Origin: Shimia_B sp038525525
Lineage (GTDB): Bacteria; Pseudomonadota; Alphaproteobacteria; Rhodobacterales; Rhodobacteraceae
Reading direction: 5' to 3'
Assembly (NCBI GenBank): GCA_038525525.1
Contig: JBCBHO010000005.1
Coordinates: forward strand, 124,001-188,000
DNA: 64,000 nt
How positions within the stretch are numbered: the stretch's first letter is position 1; each line of letters starts with the position of its first letter. A program made the translations under genes and the position numbers. Shown in pieces: positions 8,312 to 17,105 of this stretch. The notes beneath the pieces are model-generated. The model was not told the origin of the DNA and searched no databases. It saw only the letters and a program-made list of their open reading frames with translations.

Positions 8312-9463
8312 TCAGAAGATCTTCTCGGTGGGCTGCCCGAGCGCGAGCGCGCCCGCATATTCCGCCTGGATTTCCTTTTGCAGCGGATGGTACCGCGCCG
8401 CCTGGATGTCGCGGAAGAGACGCTCAAGCTCTGCCTTGCGGTAAAAGCCCACTCCGCCTGCCAGCTCCAGCGCCAGCTCGACGGCCCGGATCGCATTCTC
8501 CTCGACCAGCCTGCGCCCGGTCATCGCCTGCCCCACCGTCTCGGCGCTCGGCGCGTTGCGTTCACAGGTGGCGACCATGTGCTCGTGAGCGAGCCGCGCG
8601 GCCGTGAGCGCGGTCTCCATGCGTCCGGCCCGGTCGCGCAGGAGCGCGGAGGGCGGACGCTTCGCTGCGATCTCGACCGCGATGTCGCGCGCCCGCTCGG
8701 CCACGCCAAGATAGACCGCGTAGATGAGCGGGAACGCAATGTTGCCCAGCATGAAGAAGATCGGATGCCAGACCCCCTGCGGCCGCCGCGCCGCCACCTT
8801 GTCGTCAGGCAAAAAGAAGCCGTCGATCATGACGTCGTGGCTGCCTGTCCCGCGCATGCCAAGGGTGTGCCAGGTGTCGAGGATGCTGACCTCCGGCGCC
8901 GACATCGGGCAGGCGAAGTGGATGATCGTGCCGCCCTCCTCCGGTGTCACCGCGCTCGTCATCAGCAGGTCGCCCGCCGGCGCGCCGGACACGAAGAGCT
9001 TGCGCGCCGTGATCTTGTAGCCGCCATCGACCTTCTCCGCCTTGCCGGAGCCGCCGATCCAGTCGCCGCCCCCCGAAGAGAGCAGGACGAGCTTTTCATC
9101 CACGAGCCGCCGGAGAAGCGGCTCCGTCTTGTCGCGGGTCTCGGTCTGGTGATGCCAACGCCAGGCTGGAAAAGCGACCTGGTGGGTATGCATAGAGAGC
9201 GCGAGCGCCGTCGACGAGCAGCCATGGGCGAGCTCCCGCAGCATTTCGCAGAGCGTTCGGACATCCGCCCCGCCCCCGCCGAGTTCGGCGGGCACGCCCG
9301 CATCGAGCAGTCCCGCATCCCGGGCCATGGCGTAGCTTTCGGCGACGAAGCTGTCATCGTCGTCCCGGGCGCGCGCCTCCTTGGCGCATTGCGCGGCGAG
9401 CGTGCGTGCAACCGCGACGAAATCTTGGTTCGCCGTGCGGTCCATGAGGTCAGTCTGGGCCAT
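8312..9463 (-). CDS. Acyl-CoA dehydrogenase-family flavoprotein
   Basis: 383-aa protein with the acyl-CoA dehydrogenase fold: N-terminal helical part (GLLDAGVPAELGGGGADVRTLC), beta middle domain (WHTLGMRGTGSHDVMIDGFFLPDD) and C-terminal helical bundle (ELALELAGGVGFYRKAELERLFRDIQAARYHP). The C-terminal pattern resembles the DszC/hydroxylase-like branch as much as true fatty acyl-CoA dehydrogenases. The usual catalytic Glu cannot be placed with confidence, so the reaction is left open. It is divergent from an HxlR regulator 116 bases away, which probably controls it. Confidence 0.78.
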   Translation of the reverse strand: MAQTDLMDRTANQDFVAVARTLAAQCAKEARARDDDDSFVAESYAMARDAGLLDAGVPAELGGGGADVRTLCEMLRELAHGCSSTALALSMHTHQVAFPAWRWHHQTETRDKTEPLLRRLVDEKLVLLSSGGGDWIGGSGKAEKVDGGYKITARKLFVSGAPAGDLLMTSAVTPEEGGTIIHFACPMSAPEVSILDTWHTLGMRGTGSHDVMIDGFFLPDDKVAARRPQGVWHPIFFMLGNIAFPLIYAVYLGVAERARDIAVEIAAKRPPSALLRDRAGRMETALTAARLAHEHMVATCERNAPSAETVGQAMTGRRLVEENAIRAVELALELAGGVGFYRKAELERLFRDIQAARYHPLQKEIQAEYAGALALGQPTEKIF

Positions 9464-9579
9464 GTCATCCTCCCTGGATCCTGTGCCGTCTATGTCCTCA
9501 GGCTCGTCCGAATCTGCCCTTCCGTGATAGTCCAGTAAGTGAATCTCGCAGGTGACCCGCGCTCTGGAAGGAGGAAACC

Positions 9580-10272
9580 ATGGAGATTACCAATCTTTAC
9601 AGTCAGTTCTGCCCGGTCGCGATGGCCTCGGAGGTGATCTGCACCCGCTGGACCCCGCTCGTGATGCGCGAGCTCCTGTGCGGGTCGGTGCGGTTCAACG
9701 ACATCCGCAAGGGTGTCCCGAAGATGTCGCCGAGCCTTTTGTCGAAGCGCCTCAAGGAGCTTGAGCGCGCGGGCGTGGTGCGGACGACCAAGGGCAAGGG
9801 CGGCGCGCCGGAATACCATCTCACGCGGGCCGGGGAAGAATTGCGCCCGCTCGTCATCGGGATCGGCAATTGGGGCCAGCGCTGGGTGGAGTCGCGGCTG
9901 TCGCTGCGCAATCTCGATCCGTCGCTCCTCATGTGGGATATCCGCCGCAATTTCACCCCCGACCCGCGCCCGGATCGCCGATGCACGATTCAGTTTCTGT
10001 ATCCCGAATTGCCGGAACTGCTGCGCGACTGGTGGCTCCTCGTGGATGCGGAGGGGACAGATCTCTGCCGGACGGACCCGGGCTTCGACGTCGATATCCT
10101 CGTGACCTCGGACCTCCGCGCCTTCACCTCCGTGTGGATGGGCATCTCCACGCTCACCGATGAGATGGACGCCGGCGCCGTGACGATCGACGCCACGCCC
10201 ACGCTGGAGGCGAGCCTGAAATCCTGGCTCAAATACAGCGTCTTCGCGCCCCAGGAGCGGATGGTCACCTAG
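9580..10272 (+). CDS. HxlR-family transcriptional regulator with C-terminal SCP2-like domain
   Basis: 230-aa DNA-binding protein. The first ~105 residues form the HxlR winged helix (RWTPLVMRELLCGSVRFNDI, KMSPSLLSKRLKELERAGVV, YHLTRAGEELRPLV). The remaining ~110 residues (SVWMGISTLTDEMDAGAVTI) resemble the SCP2 sterol-carrier-like ligand domain found fused to some HxlR proteins. The gene is preceded by a strong ribosome site (GGAAGGAGG). It is transcribed away from the acyl-CoA-dehydrogenase-like gene, so regulation of that gene, possibly by a lipid or acyl ligand, is the natural guess. Confidence 0.85.
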   Translation: MEITNLYSQFCPVAMASEVICTRWTPLVMRELLCGSVRFNDIRKGVPKMSPSLLSKRLKELERAGVVRTTKGKGGAPEYHLTRAGEELRPLVIGIGNWGQRWVESRLSLRNLDPSLLMWDIRRNFTPDPRPDRRCTIQFLYPELPELLRDWWLLVDAEGTDLCRTDPGFDVDILVTSDLRAFTSVWMGISTLTDEMDAGAVTIDATPTLEASLKSWLKYSVFAPQERMVT

Positions 10273-10406
10273 CAGAAAGAGCCTTCGCGACTGCGTCTTC
10301 TGCCCGGTCGGGACACCGAAAACCCATCGAAGATATCTGCCGCCCTCGCGCCCCAGCAGTTTAGCCGGGGCGGCAGGACGCTCCGGAGCGCCTAGAGGCC
10401 GCGGGA

Positions 10407-13400
10407 TCAGACGAAGGTCTCGTCCTCGACCACGGTGAAGACAAAGCTGTCGACCGTGAACTCCGTGCCGTCCAGCGCGGACAGGCGGACCTCGTCAAAG
10501 GTGGTACGGCCGAGACCTCCAGAAAAGTCACCGTCTGCGGCGTCAGCCGCGAGCGTGCCCACGAGCGCGCCTTCGTCGAAGAAGGCCACGTCCACGAGGG
10601 CATCTCGGGTCTTGCTCCCGAAGCTGAACTCGAACTCCACGGCCTCCCGGACGCTGTCGCGCAGGGAGAAGCTGAGCGCCTCGTCGCCGTCCACGGCACG
10701 CGTGTCGCGGCCGAAGAACCCGTCGTCGAGGGAGCGGATGCCGATCTGCCCCTTGAGGACTGTCAGGAGCTCCGGGTCGGTCGGGTCGATGGCGTTCACA
10801 TCGATCCCGGCATCGGTGAATCTCAGCTCGTTGCGCAGCGCCCCGATGCGGTCCGTGTCGACGACGGCGCCGTCGATGAGCTCACTCGCGACCGACCGGA
10901 AGAACCCCTTGCTGTCGAGCTCAACCGCCAAGGTCTCCGTACCCGGCAGGAAGAAGCGCGCGACGATCGGATCGTGGTCGGAGGCCCGCGACGCCGTGGC
11001 CGCGAACTCGGAATTGACGTGGACGATGTCGACCTCCGCCGTCTCATCGAGGCTGTCGGAGACAAGGATGTGATCGAGTGACTGGCTGTTGCCCTGGAAG
11101 ATGAAGCTGTAGCGCTCATCCTCGTCGATGTCGTTGGTGAGGTTGTTGAGGCCCGAATTGGTTTCGAGCTCGAGGACCGGGGACACGAACTCGAACTCGT
11201 TAAAGTCACCGAGCACCGCCACGTTGGCCTCGGGGGCGAGCCCTTCGACGAAGTCCTGCACCGCGCGGCTCTGAGCCTGGCGCTCGTCGAGGCTGCCATT
11301 GACGCTGACATCCTCTTGCCGGTCCGTGAAATCCTGCTCGATGCCGAGGATCGGCGCGGAGCCGCCCTTGGACGAGAAGTGGTTATTGACCACGGTCACG
11401 GTCTCACCGTTGAAGGCAAACTCCGCCACGAGCGGCAGGCGCGCGCCCTCGAAGGCCTCGCCCTCTCCCTGCCCGCCGATGGTCTGGACCGAGCCTTCCA
11501 CGAGGTCCACCCGGTCTGGATTGTAGAGGAAGGCGGTGCGGATGTTGCCGCCGGGCTGTCCGCCCGATGCATTGTCGGTGATGAAGGTATTGTCGATCAC
11601 CGCGTAGGACGGGCCCCCGGCGGTCTCGATGGCGGCGGCGAGCAAGGCGAGCGTCTCGGAGGCCGACGTGGTGCCGTCATTGGAGGAGCCGTTATTGTCC
11701 TGCACCTCCTGCAGGCCGACGATGTCGGGGCTACCCAGATTTCCAACGATCTGCGCGGCAATCGCATCGAAACGGCCATCGGCCACATCTGTATCCCCGT
11801 CGCCGTCATTGGGATCGAGGTTCAGGACATTGTACGTGGCCACGGTCAGCTCGTTCGCGCTCCCGGTGAGCTCTGTCGTCTCAGCTGTGAGCGGCCCAGG
11901 CTCCACGGTCGCGGTGAAGTCCATCGTGGGCAGGATCTCGAAGTAGCCGAAGCTGTAGTTCACGACCCCGGTCACATCTCCCAGCGCGTCGCCCGCATTC
12001 ACGTCGGGGAAGTCGAAGTCGAAGATGCCTCTGTCCTCGTCGATCTGGATCTTCTCGGGGTTGAAGTCATCAGGCGAGATATTGAGCGTGCCGCGATCCG
12101 AAAGGCCCGTTGCCCCCGCGCCGCCATCGGCCACGGCGTAGATTTCGCCGAACCGGTTCGTCCCGGACACCGCCACGAGATCGGTGGCGGTGACGAGCAT
12201 GCCCTCAAGGCTCTCGAAGAAGTCGATGCCGTCCGCGCCCGGCTCATACGCGGCGAAGGCATCGTCATCGATGGACGTGTTCGGCACAGACCGTTCGCCC
12301 GGATCCTCTCCGAGCCGCACCGCCGTGGGCAGCGCGTTGTCCGTCGACTCCACCGTGATTTCGGAGACGTTGGTGAGCTGCGTCGTCGGCAGGTTGCGGG
12401 AGTCGGTATCGCCGGGGAAGAATTCCGCCACCTGAGCGGTGATCGTGATCGCGTCACCTTCGGCCACCGAGGGGCGCGCGCCGGTGAAAACGAAGATCGC
12501 ATCGGAGGTGGCATCGTCGCCGTCGCCCGTGGCGTCCTGCAGGTAGAAGCCGTTTGAATCCGTGGCCGTTACCACGCCCTCCGTCGTTACGAAGTCGCCC
12601 AGGATGTTGAGCGTGTCCTCGGGCAGCGTGGCGAAGAAATCCTGCACAGACTGCCCTTCGCCGAGCACGAACTCCGACACATGGCCCGCGCCCTGAATCT
12701 CGTAGATCGAGACGATCTCGATGTCGCTCGCGGAGACCGCGACCTCGACGACCGGCACGGCGAGGCCGTCATAATCGGCATCGTCGGAGGTGACCGTGTG
12801 GTCGATGTCCACGATTTCGGCCAGTTCGGGCAGGTCGTCATCGACCGCCGTCACGGACACGACCTGCGGTGTGGCGAAATTCTCGGCGTCGAAGGTCAGC
12901 GTCGCCGGGACCACGTCGAGATCAGGGCCGGTGTTGATCTCGATCGTGACAGGGGCGGACGGGGCCGTCGCGAGCGTCAACTCGTAGGCATCCCCCAGGG
13001 GATCGCCCTCGTCGGCCGCGAGGTTCAGGTCGGATATCAACACCGCCGGCTGCGGTCCCGAGCCATCGGCAACGCCGGTGATCTCGAGGTTCTGCAAGGC
13101 GACCGCCTCGCTCCCGCCATCGCCCGAGGCTTCGAGCGCGATGGTCAAAACGCTGCCCGTCCCGGCGATGCCCGCGCTGAAGGTCTGGAGCACATTGCTC
13201 AGGGCCGTGTCATCGACGAGGAGCGGATCGTCCAGCGTCACCTGCGTGCCGCTCTCGAGGGTATAGGTCTGGGTGGCGTCCTCATCGACATTCGACGCGA
13301 AGAGTTCCACCTCGGGCGCGCCATCGAGGCTGGCCAGGATGCGGAAGCCGTCGGGGCTCCCCCCGGACGCTTCGAAATCGCCCATCGCCCCGATATCGAC

Positions 13401-14261
13401 GGAGAAGGTGAGCGCCGTGAAGCCCGATACGTCAAATTCCCATTCAGCGCGCGCCTCGCCCGAGGGATTGTCACCATTGTCGAGGTCCACGATGCCGAAG
13501 AACGTGTCGAGATTGCTCTCGTCGATGATCCCCTGCGTGTCGCCTGTGAAAATCGAGGCAGAGTCATCGTAGACGGCAAATGGCCCGTCCGGGCGCTGAA
13601 GGACGCCGAACGCGTCCCCCGCGCTGGCGAAGGCGGGCGCGAAATTCGTGAAGCTCAGGAGGTTCTGGTCGGCGCTGTTGCGCAGGTCGAAGGCAATGAG
13701 TTCTGGCTCCGGATCTCCCACGGTGAAAGGCCCGGTGGGCTGCACGACGCGGGTGCTGTTCGATCCGGACCAATTCGACGGGTCATTGATGGCAGCCTGC
13801 AGCTCCTCGCGCGTCCCGCTCGTGATCCCGACATAGACGGCGTTGTCGACCTCCGGGATCGCCACCGCGCTTTGCCCGAGGACAAGCCCTGTCGGCAGCG
13901 CGGAGGTGTTGGAAGAGGTCGCGTCCTCCTCATAGATGCTGCCGTTGGAATGGATCGAGGCGATGAAAGACGGGCTCGTCGCGTCGCCCTGGTAGGCATG
14001 GATCTGGTCGCCCGAGGCCGAGAACGCGACGCCGCTGACGGCTGGAATGACGACCGTGCCAGCGGAAAGGTCGCCCGGCGCGGTCCATGTGAAGGTCCCC
14101 TCGGTATCGCGGAACGCACCAAGCGACAGCCACCCGTTATCGGTAAAGCTGATCTCGGTCCCGGCGGTGATATCGGTCAGCAGGACAAACGAGAACTCGT
14201 CCGGGTTGTCGAAGTTGAAGCCGGTGAAGGCGATATCGCCCGCGAAAAGCGTCGTCGGCAT
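10407..14261 (-). CDS. Large multidomain extracellular endonuclease/exonuclease/phosphatase-family nuclease
   Basis: 1284-aa protein of the ExeM/NucH type. Residues 1-170 resemble a lamin-tail-like beta domain (FAGDIAFTGFNFDNPDEFS). Residues ~190-395 form a jelly-roll-like module, and ~410-510 a Calx-beta-like repeat (DLNLAADEGDPLGDAYELTL). Residues ~515-640 form a YhcR-type OB fold (LGDFVTTEGVVTATDSNGFY). Residues ~800-1100 form the catalytic EEP domain with TVATYNVLNLDPNDGD, DIVGLQEVQDN, VVNNHFSSKGG, VLGDFNEFEF and SRASDHDPIVARF. A short acidic module closes the protein. Composition is acidic, as in secreted marine proteins. No Sec or Tat signal and no obvious RTX nonapeptides are visible, so the export route is unclear. 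Confidence 0.85.
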   Translation of the reverse strand: MPTTLFAGDIAFTGFNFDNPDEFSFVLLTDITAGTEISFTDNGWLSLGAFRDTEGTFTWTAPGDLSAGTVVIPAVSGVAFSASGDQIHAYQGDATSPSFIASIHSNGSIYEEDATSSNTSALPTGLVLGQSAVAIPEVDNAVYVGITSGTREELQAAINDPSNWSGSNSTRVVQPTGPFTVGDPEPELIAFDLRNSADQNLLSFTNFAPAFASAGDAFGVLQRPDGPFAVYDDSASIFTGDTQGIIDESNLDTFFGIVDLDNGDNPSGEARAEWEFDVSGFTALTFSVDIGAMGDFEASGGSPDGFRILASLDGAPEVELFASNVDEDATQTYTLESGTQVTLDDPLLVDDTALSNVLQTFSAGIAGTGSVLTIALEASGDGGSEAVALQNLEITGVADGSGPQPAVLISDLNLAADEGDPLGDAYELTLATAPSAPVTIEINTGPDLDVVPATLTFDAENFATPQVVSVTAVDDDLPELAEIVDIDHTVTSDDADYDGLAVPVVEVAVSASDIEIVSIYEIQGAGHVSEFVLGEGQSVQDFFATLPEDTLNILGDFVTTEGVVTATDSNGFYLQDATGDGDDATSDAIFVFTGARPSVAEGDAITITAQVAEFFPGDTDSRNLPTTQLTNVSEITVESTDNALPTAVRLGEDPGERSVPNTSIDDDAFAAYEPGADGIDFFESLEGMLVTATDLVAVSGTNRFGEIYAVADGGAGATGLSDRGTLNISPDDFNPEKIQIDEDRGIFDFDFPDVNAGDALGDVTGVVNYSFGYFEILPTMDFTATVEPGPLTAETTELTGSANELTVATYNVLNLDPNDGDGDTDVADGRFDAIAAQIVGNLGSPDIVGLQEVQDNNGSSNDGTTSASETLALLAAAIETAGGPSYAVIDNTFITDNASGGQPGGNIRTAFLYNPDRVDLVEGSVQTIGGQGEGEAFEGARLPLVAEFAFNGETVTVVNNHFSSKGGSAPILGIEQDFTDRQEDVSVNGSLDERQAQSRAVQDFVEGLAPEANVAVLGDFNEFEFVSPVLELETNSGLNNLTNDIDEDERYSFIFQGNSQSLDHILVSDSLDETAEVDIVHVNSEFAATASRASDHDPIVARFFLPGTETLAVELDSKGFFRSVASELIDGAVVDTDRIGALRNELRFTDAGIDVNAIDPTDPELLTVLKGQIGIRSLDDGFFGRDTRAVDGDEALSFSLRDSVREAVEFEFSFGSKTRDALVDVAFFDEGALVGTLAADAADGDFSGGLGRTTFDEVRLSALDGTEFTVDSFVFTVVEDETFV

Positions 14262-14389
14262 GAGAGTCTCCCGTCTGAGTGGCGCTGTATGAGCGCAGCA
14301 TTAGTTGTGGCGAGCGCTAATCGGCGCGCATCCCCGGTGGTCACGCGATTTAGTAGATGTCCAATGCAACTCTTTTAAGAAGCGGCATG
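14262..14389. other. Intergenic region upstream of the large nuclease
   Basis: About 130 bases between the nuclease start and the end of the rhodanese-like frame, AT-richer than its surroundings (for example GATTTAGTAGATGTCC and CAACTCTTTTAAGAAG). It should contain the nuclease promoter, but no convincing -35/-10 pair could be assigned. Confidence 0.4.
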
Positions 14390-14875
14390 TCATCCCGTCA
14401 TCTCAAGGTGCTTGAACCTGGTCTTACGGTCATGCGGGCGAGGCCCTTGGCCGTGCAAAGGGTGCGTCGCAGGGAGCCCGACCGGCCTTCGGGCGGTGCG
14501 TTTGAAGGTGAGCGCGCCCCTCGGCCTCGTCGGGAGCTCGGCCTCAACGCCTGACGCGCGCAGGTATGCGGCGACGCCCTCGCTGATCTTCAGCCCCTTC
14601 TGGCAGTAGACGACTTGGGAGCGACTCGCGACATCCCCGGCGAGATCGACGGCGTCTTGCCACGCATGACGCGTGGCGCCGGGGATCAATTCCGGGTCCG
14701 CGTCAAAGTTCTCATCGAGGCGCACATCCAACAGAACGTGGCAGTCAGGAGTGCCGACGAGGCGGGCGAGCTTTGAGACGGGGATTTCATTGCATGACGC
14801 CAATAGAAGCACCTTCCACGGAGTGAATTCGAAGGATGCAAGAATGGGCTGGCGCCTCACGGGGCTCGTGCGCAC
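14390..14875 (-). CDS. Rhodanese-like (ChrB N-terminal type) ORF, possibly frameshifted at its 3' end
   Basis: 161-aa frame opening with GTG at 14875; a TTG beginning MASCNEIPVSKLARLVG may be the real start. Residues ~30-115 read as a rhodanese domain: VSKLARLVGTPDCHVLLDVR, an LIPGA segment and VVYCQKGLKISEGVAAYLRA, with Cys in the active-site loop YCQKG. This resembles the N-terminal part of ChrB-type proteins. After GVEAEL the expected Glu-Gly-Gly/Trp motif of rhodaneses is missing and the tail is basic and proline-rich, as if out of frame. It may be a decayed copy; it sits in a patch with other broken genes. Confidence 0.55.
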   Translation of the reverse strand: MRTSPVRRQPILASFEFTPWKVLLLASCNEIPVSKLARLVGTPDCHVLLDVRLDENFDADPELIPGATRHAWQDAVDLAGDVASRSQVVYCQKGLKISEGVAAYLRASGVEAELPTRPRGALTFKRTARRPVGLPATHPLHGQGPRPHDRKTRFKHLEMTG

Positions 14876-14942
14876 CCCAAGCCTCTTGCGTCGCTGCCCA
14901 CCCCGCGTCTGTCAGATTTGCCCGGCCGCAGTACCCGGTCGC

Positions 14943-15374
14943 TCACACGTCATAGCCGCGGTTCCACCAACGATTGGGGTTGTCGCGATCATCGCTGTAG
15001 TCCGCCCGGCTCGCAAAGCCCGTGAACACGAGGATCACCGGCTCTTCATAGGAATGCGCGTGCCGGACGGCTTCGATCGCTTTGGCGAGCATCTTTTCAT
15101 CGCCAGCCACCGTGAACGTCAAAACGCGCGCCGGCATTTGCACCGTGGCGGCCGATGCACCGAGCTGCGAGCCGTCCTTTGGCTTGAAGAACTGGAAACC
15201 CGGACCGCTTTCAAAGGCGACGCCCTCATAGGGGCCGTAGTCGAGCCCGATCGCCGCCGTGACGGCTTCGCGAATGCGCGCATCATCCCGATCGGCCAAT
15301 TCGACCCAGACGAGCCAGCTTTCGATGAAGCTGCACGTCGAAAGAGAGGAATTCAGAGAAGTGAGCGCGTCCAT
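14943..15374 (-). CDS. Unknown 143-aa protein divergent from a WYL regulator
   Basis: The family is not recognised. From ATG at 15372-15374 it runs 143 aa with no signal peptide or membrane segment. It contains WLVWVELADRDDARIREAV, PGFQFFKPKDG and AIEAVRHAHSYEEPVILVFT. The alternating pattern suggests a small alpha/beta protein, and HAHSYEEPVI is loosely reminiscent of CutA/Nif3-like folds, though this is weak. It shares a 104-base divergent promoter region with the WYL regulator, which contains a perfect inverted repeat, so it is probably that regulator's target. Confidence 0.6.
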   Translation of the reverse strand: MDALTSLNSSLSTCSFIESWLVWVELADRDDARIREAVTAAIGLDYGPYEGVAFESGPGFQFFKPKDGSQLGASAATVQMPARVLTFTVAGDEKMLAKAIEAVRHAHSYEEPVILVFTGFASRADYSDDRDNPNRWWNRGYDV

Positions 15375-15421
15375 TTTCCGCCCCGATGCCAGTGAAAATC
15401 GAGGCTGGGATAGCACCCCCT

Positions 15422-15443
15422 TACTGACTCATGCGTGTCAGTA
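15422..15443. promoter_or_regulatory. Operator-like inverted repeat between the WYL regulator and the unknown gene
   Basis: TACTGAC (15422-15428), an 8-base spacer, then GTCAGTA (15437-15443): a perfect 7-bp inverted repeat within the 104-base divergent region, 35 bases before the regulator's ATG. Position and symmetry fit the binding site of the adjacent WYL regulator. Confidence 0.6.
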
Positions 15444-15478
15444 GTGTATGGCAGCCGGTGATTTTGTCGGGGTCATTC

Positions 15479-16174
15479 ATGTCGCGCACAGCAAGATATT
15501 TCGAGATCATCCAGATCCTGCGCGCGGCCGACCGGCCCATTCTCGCGGCGGAATTGGCAGAGGCCCTCGAGGTGTCCGTCCGAACGATCTATCGCGATAT
15601 CGCGTACTTGCAGGCACGCAATACCCCGATCCACGGCGAAACCGGCATCGGCTATGTCATGCGCCGCGGCTACGATCTCCCGGCTGTCCGCTTCAATGAG
15701 GACGAGGCGGAAGCCGTCTATCTCGGTCTCTCCATGATCGCCCGGACCGGTGATCGGGGCCTCTGGAAATCCGCCAAGAGCGCTGCGCGGAAGCTGCACG
15801 CCGTTGCCCCGGGCGTCCGCCATCTGATTACGACCGCGTGGGGCGCGACATCCTCCGATGTCGTCGATACCTCGCATGTGCGCCACGCTCTCAGGGACGA
15901 GCGAAAGCTCGACATCGCTTACAAGGACGTCAACGGCCGTGTGACGACCCGAACGGTCTGGCCCATCGCGCTCATCTACTACGCGGATAGCGAAGTGTGC
16001 GTCGGTTGGTGTGAATTGAGGCAGGCCGTTCGGCATTTCCGGATTGATCGCATATTGTCGCTGACACAGCTCGAGGATCGTTTCACCGGCGCCGCAGCCT
16101 CCATTCTTTCGGAGTGGGAAGAAACACAGAAACACGCTTCGGTCGATGCGCGCCCCATTCACCTCGCGGATTGA
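15479..16174 (+). CDS. YafY-type HTH/WYL transcriptional regulator
   Basis: 231-aa regulator. The N-terminal HTH_11 domain reads SRTARYFEIIQILRAADRPI and ALEVSVRTIYRDIAYLQARN. The C-terminal WYL domain carries ERKLDIAYKDVNGRVTTRTV, WPIALIYYADSEVCVGWCEL and FRIDRILSLTQLEDRF, as in YafY proteins. The ATG at 15479 begins the family sequence; the frame is open from 15431. WYL domains usually sense small ligands or nucleotides. It is likely autoregulated through the 22-bp inverted repeat and controls the divergent unknown gene. Its 3' end overlaps the remnant of the DMT transporter on the other strand. Confidence 0.85.
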   Translation: MSRTARYFEIIQILRAADRPILAAELAEALEVSVRTIYRDIAYLQARNTPIHGETGIGYVMRRGYDLPAVRFNEDEAEAVYLGLSMIARTGDRGLWKSAKSAARKLHAVAPGVRHLITTAWGATSSDVVDTSHVRHALRDERKLDIAYKDVNGRVTTRTVWPIALIYYADSEVCVGWCELRQAVRHFRIDRILSLTQLEDRFTGAAASILSEWEETQKHASVDARPIHLAD

Positions 16175-16904
16175 TGTCTCGAAACGCTGCTGGATCGGGG
16201 TGCACCACGGCCATGGCCGCTGTGCCGCCCCTCATCGTCCCTCGCGATGAACCTACCCTTTGAGATCCGCGACACACTCGGGGCTCCCGCACAGGCCCAG
16301 ATGCCAATCGCCACCCCGAGGACGGACGACCAGAAACAGATCAAGGCAGCCCCGTGCCAGGGGTCGAGCCCACTCAGGCGAAAGGCGACCGTGTAGATCG
16401 CCCAGAACACCCCGGCCAAGAGGAACAACGCATCGCCGAAAAGGACAGTCGCGTCACCCTTCGCGCTGAAAAGCGTCTCGCCAACCACGCAGGCAACCCC
16501 GAACACGATGATGCCAAGGCCCGCGACACGGCCCCGCCCGAAGCGTTCGCCGAGAAAAACCGCGCTCAGAGGGGCGACAAAAACCGGCATGGACCCGGGC
16601 AGAAGCGCGCCCATGTGGCGCGCGGGCGCAAATTGCGCCCCCGCCATGCCCAAAAGGCCAAAGGGCAAGCCGCCACCCATGACGATCAGTGTCAGCATCC
16701 AGACGGGCCGATCACCGGCCCAAAAGCCCTGCCGCATCAGCACAGGGCAAGCGCCGGAATAACGTAGCGCAGCAGCGCGAGATCGATCGGCGCCAGCGTC
16801 GTCGTGACACCGAAGCGCCTGGCAAGCTGCCAGCCCACGCCTACCGTCACGGCGAGGAGCCAGGCCAGTGGGCCCGCTCGCAGATCCCGGCGCGCTTCAG
16901 GCAT
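16159..16904 (-). pseudogene. Broken EamA/DMT-family transporter
   Basis: Two frames together make part of a drug/metabolite transporter. The first (ATG at 16902-16904) encodes RRDLRAGPLAWLLAVTVGVG and IDLALLRYVIPALAL, then hits TGA. The continuation, shifted in frame at about 16743, reads MRQGFWAGDRPVWMLTLIVM, VFVAPLSAVFLGERFGRGRV and ALFLLAGVFWAIYTVAFRLS. Around 16290 the family sequence stops and the tail (SKGRFIARDDEGRHSG) is unrelated and overlaps the WYL gene. A full EamA protein has about 290 aa and ten membrane segments; this has a frameshift and no C-terminal quarter, so it should be non-functional unless the frameshift is a sequencing error. Confidence 0.75.
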
Positions 16905-17105
16905 CGCCGAGACCTTTCAGCACCGCACGGTGTTCTGGTCCTTAAACTCGACCGACCCCGCAGACCCGTCGTTCAGAAGCGGCAGGAGCGCCCGTCGATG
17001 CTCTGCCTTGCTGTAGGGACGCCAGGCGATGTCGCCGGCCAGCATCGCGAAGTAATTCGCGACAATCAGGTCGTTTTCTCCATCGGCCCAAAGGCCACTC
17101 GCCAT
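16894..17105 (-). pseudogene. Truncated N-terminal fragment of a DUF3883/endonuclease-like protein
   Basis: A 62-codon frame reads LWADGENDLIVANYFAMLAG and YSKAEHRRALLPLLNDGSAG then GSVEFKDQNTV and stops. Shifting frame just before the stop recovers RAVLKGLGDA before a second stop that overlaps the transporter's first ATG. I recall the same N-terminal pattern (EENDLIVADYFAML..., SKAEHRRAL..., VEFKHQNISAVLKGLG) from large proteins annotated as DUF3883 or HNH/restriction endonuclease-like. Only the first ~70 residues remain, with a frameshift, so it is a remnant. The family name is from memory and should be checked. Confidence 0.6.

Noticed and set aside
10380..10393. Palindrome CGCTCCGGAGCG between the HxlR gene and the nuclease
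   Set aside because: Short, without loop or T-run, and easily explained by chance in GC-rich sequence; not listed as a terminator.
12681..14378. 565-aa plus-strand frame opposite the large nuclease
   Set aside because: Composition is Arg/Asp/Gly-rich without hydrophobic core; the minus-strand nuclease has clear domains throughout the same stretch.
14390..17105. Phage or transposon genes in the accessory patch
   Set aside because: No integrase, transposase or inverted repeat ends were found; only gene remnants and a tRNA support the island idea.
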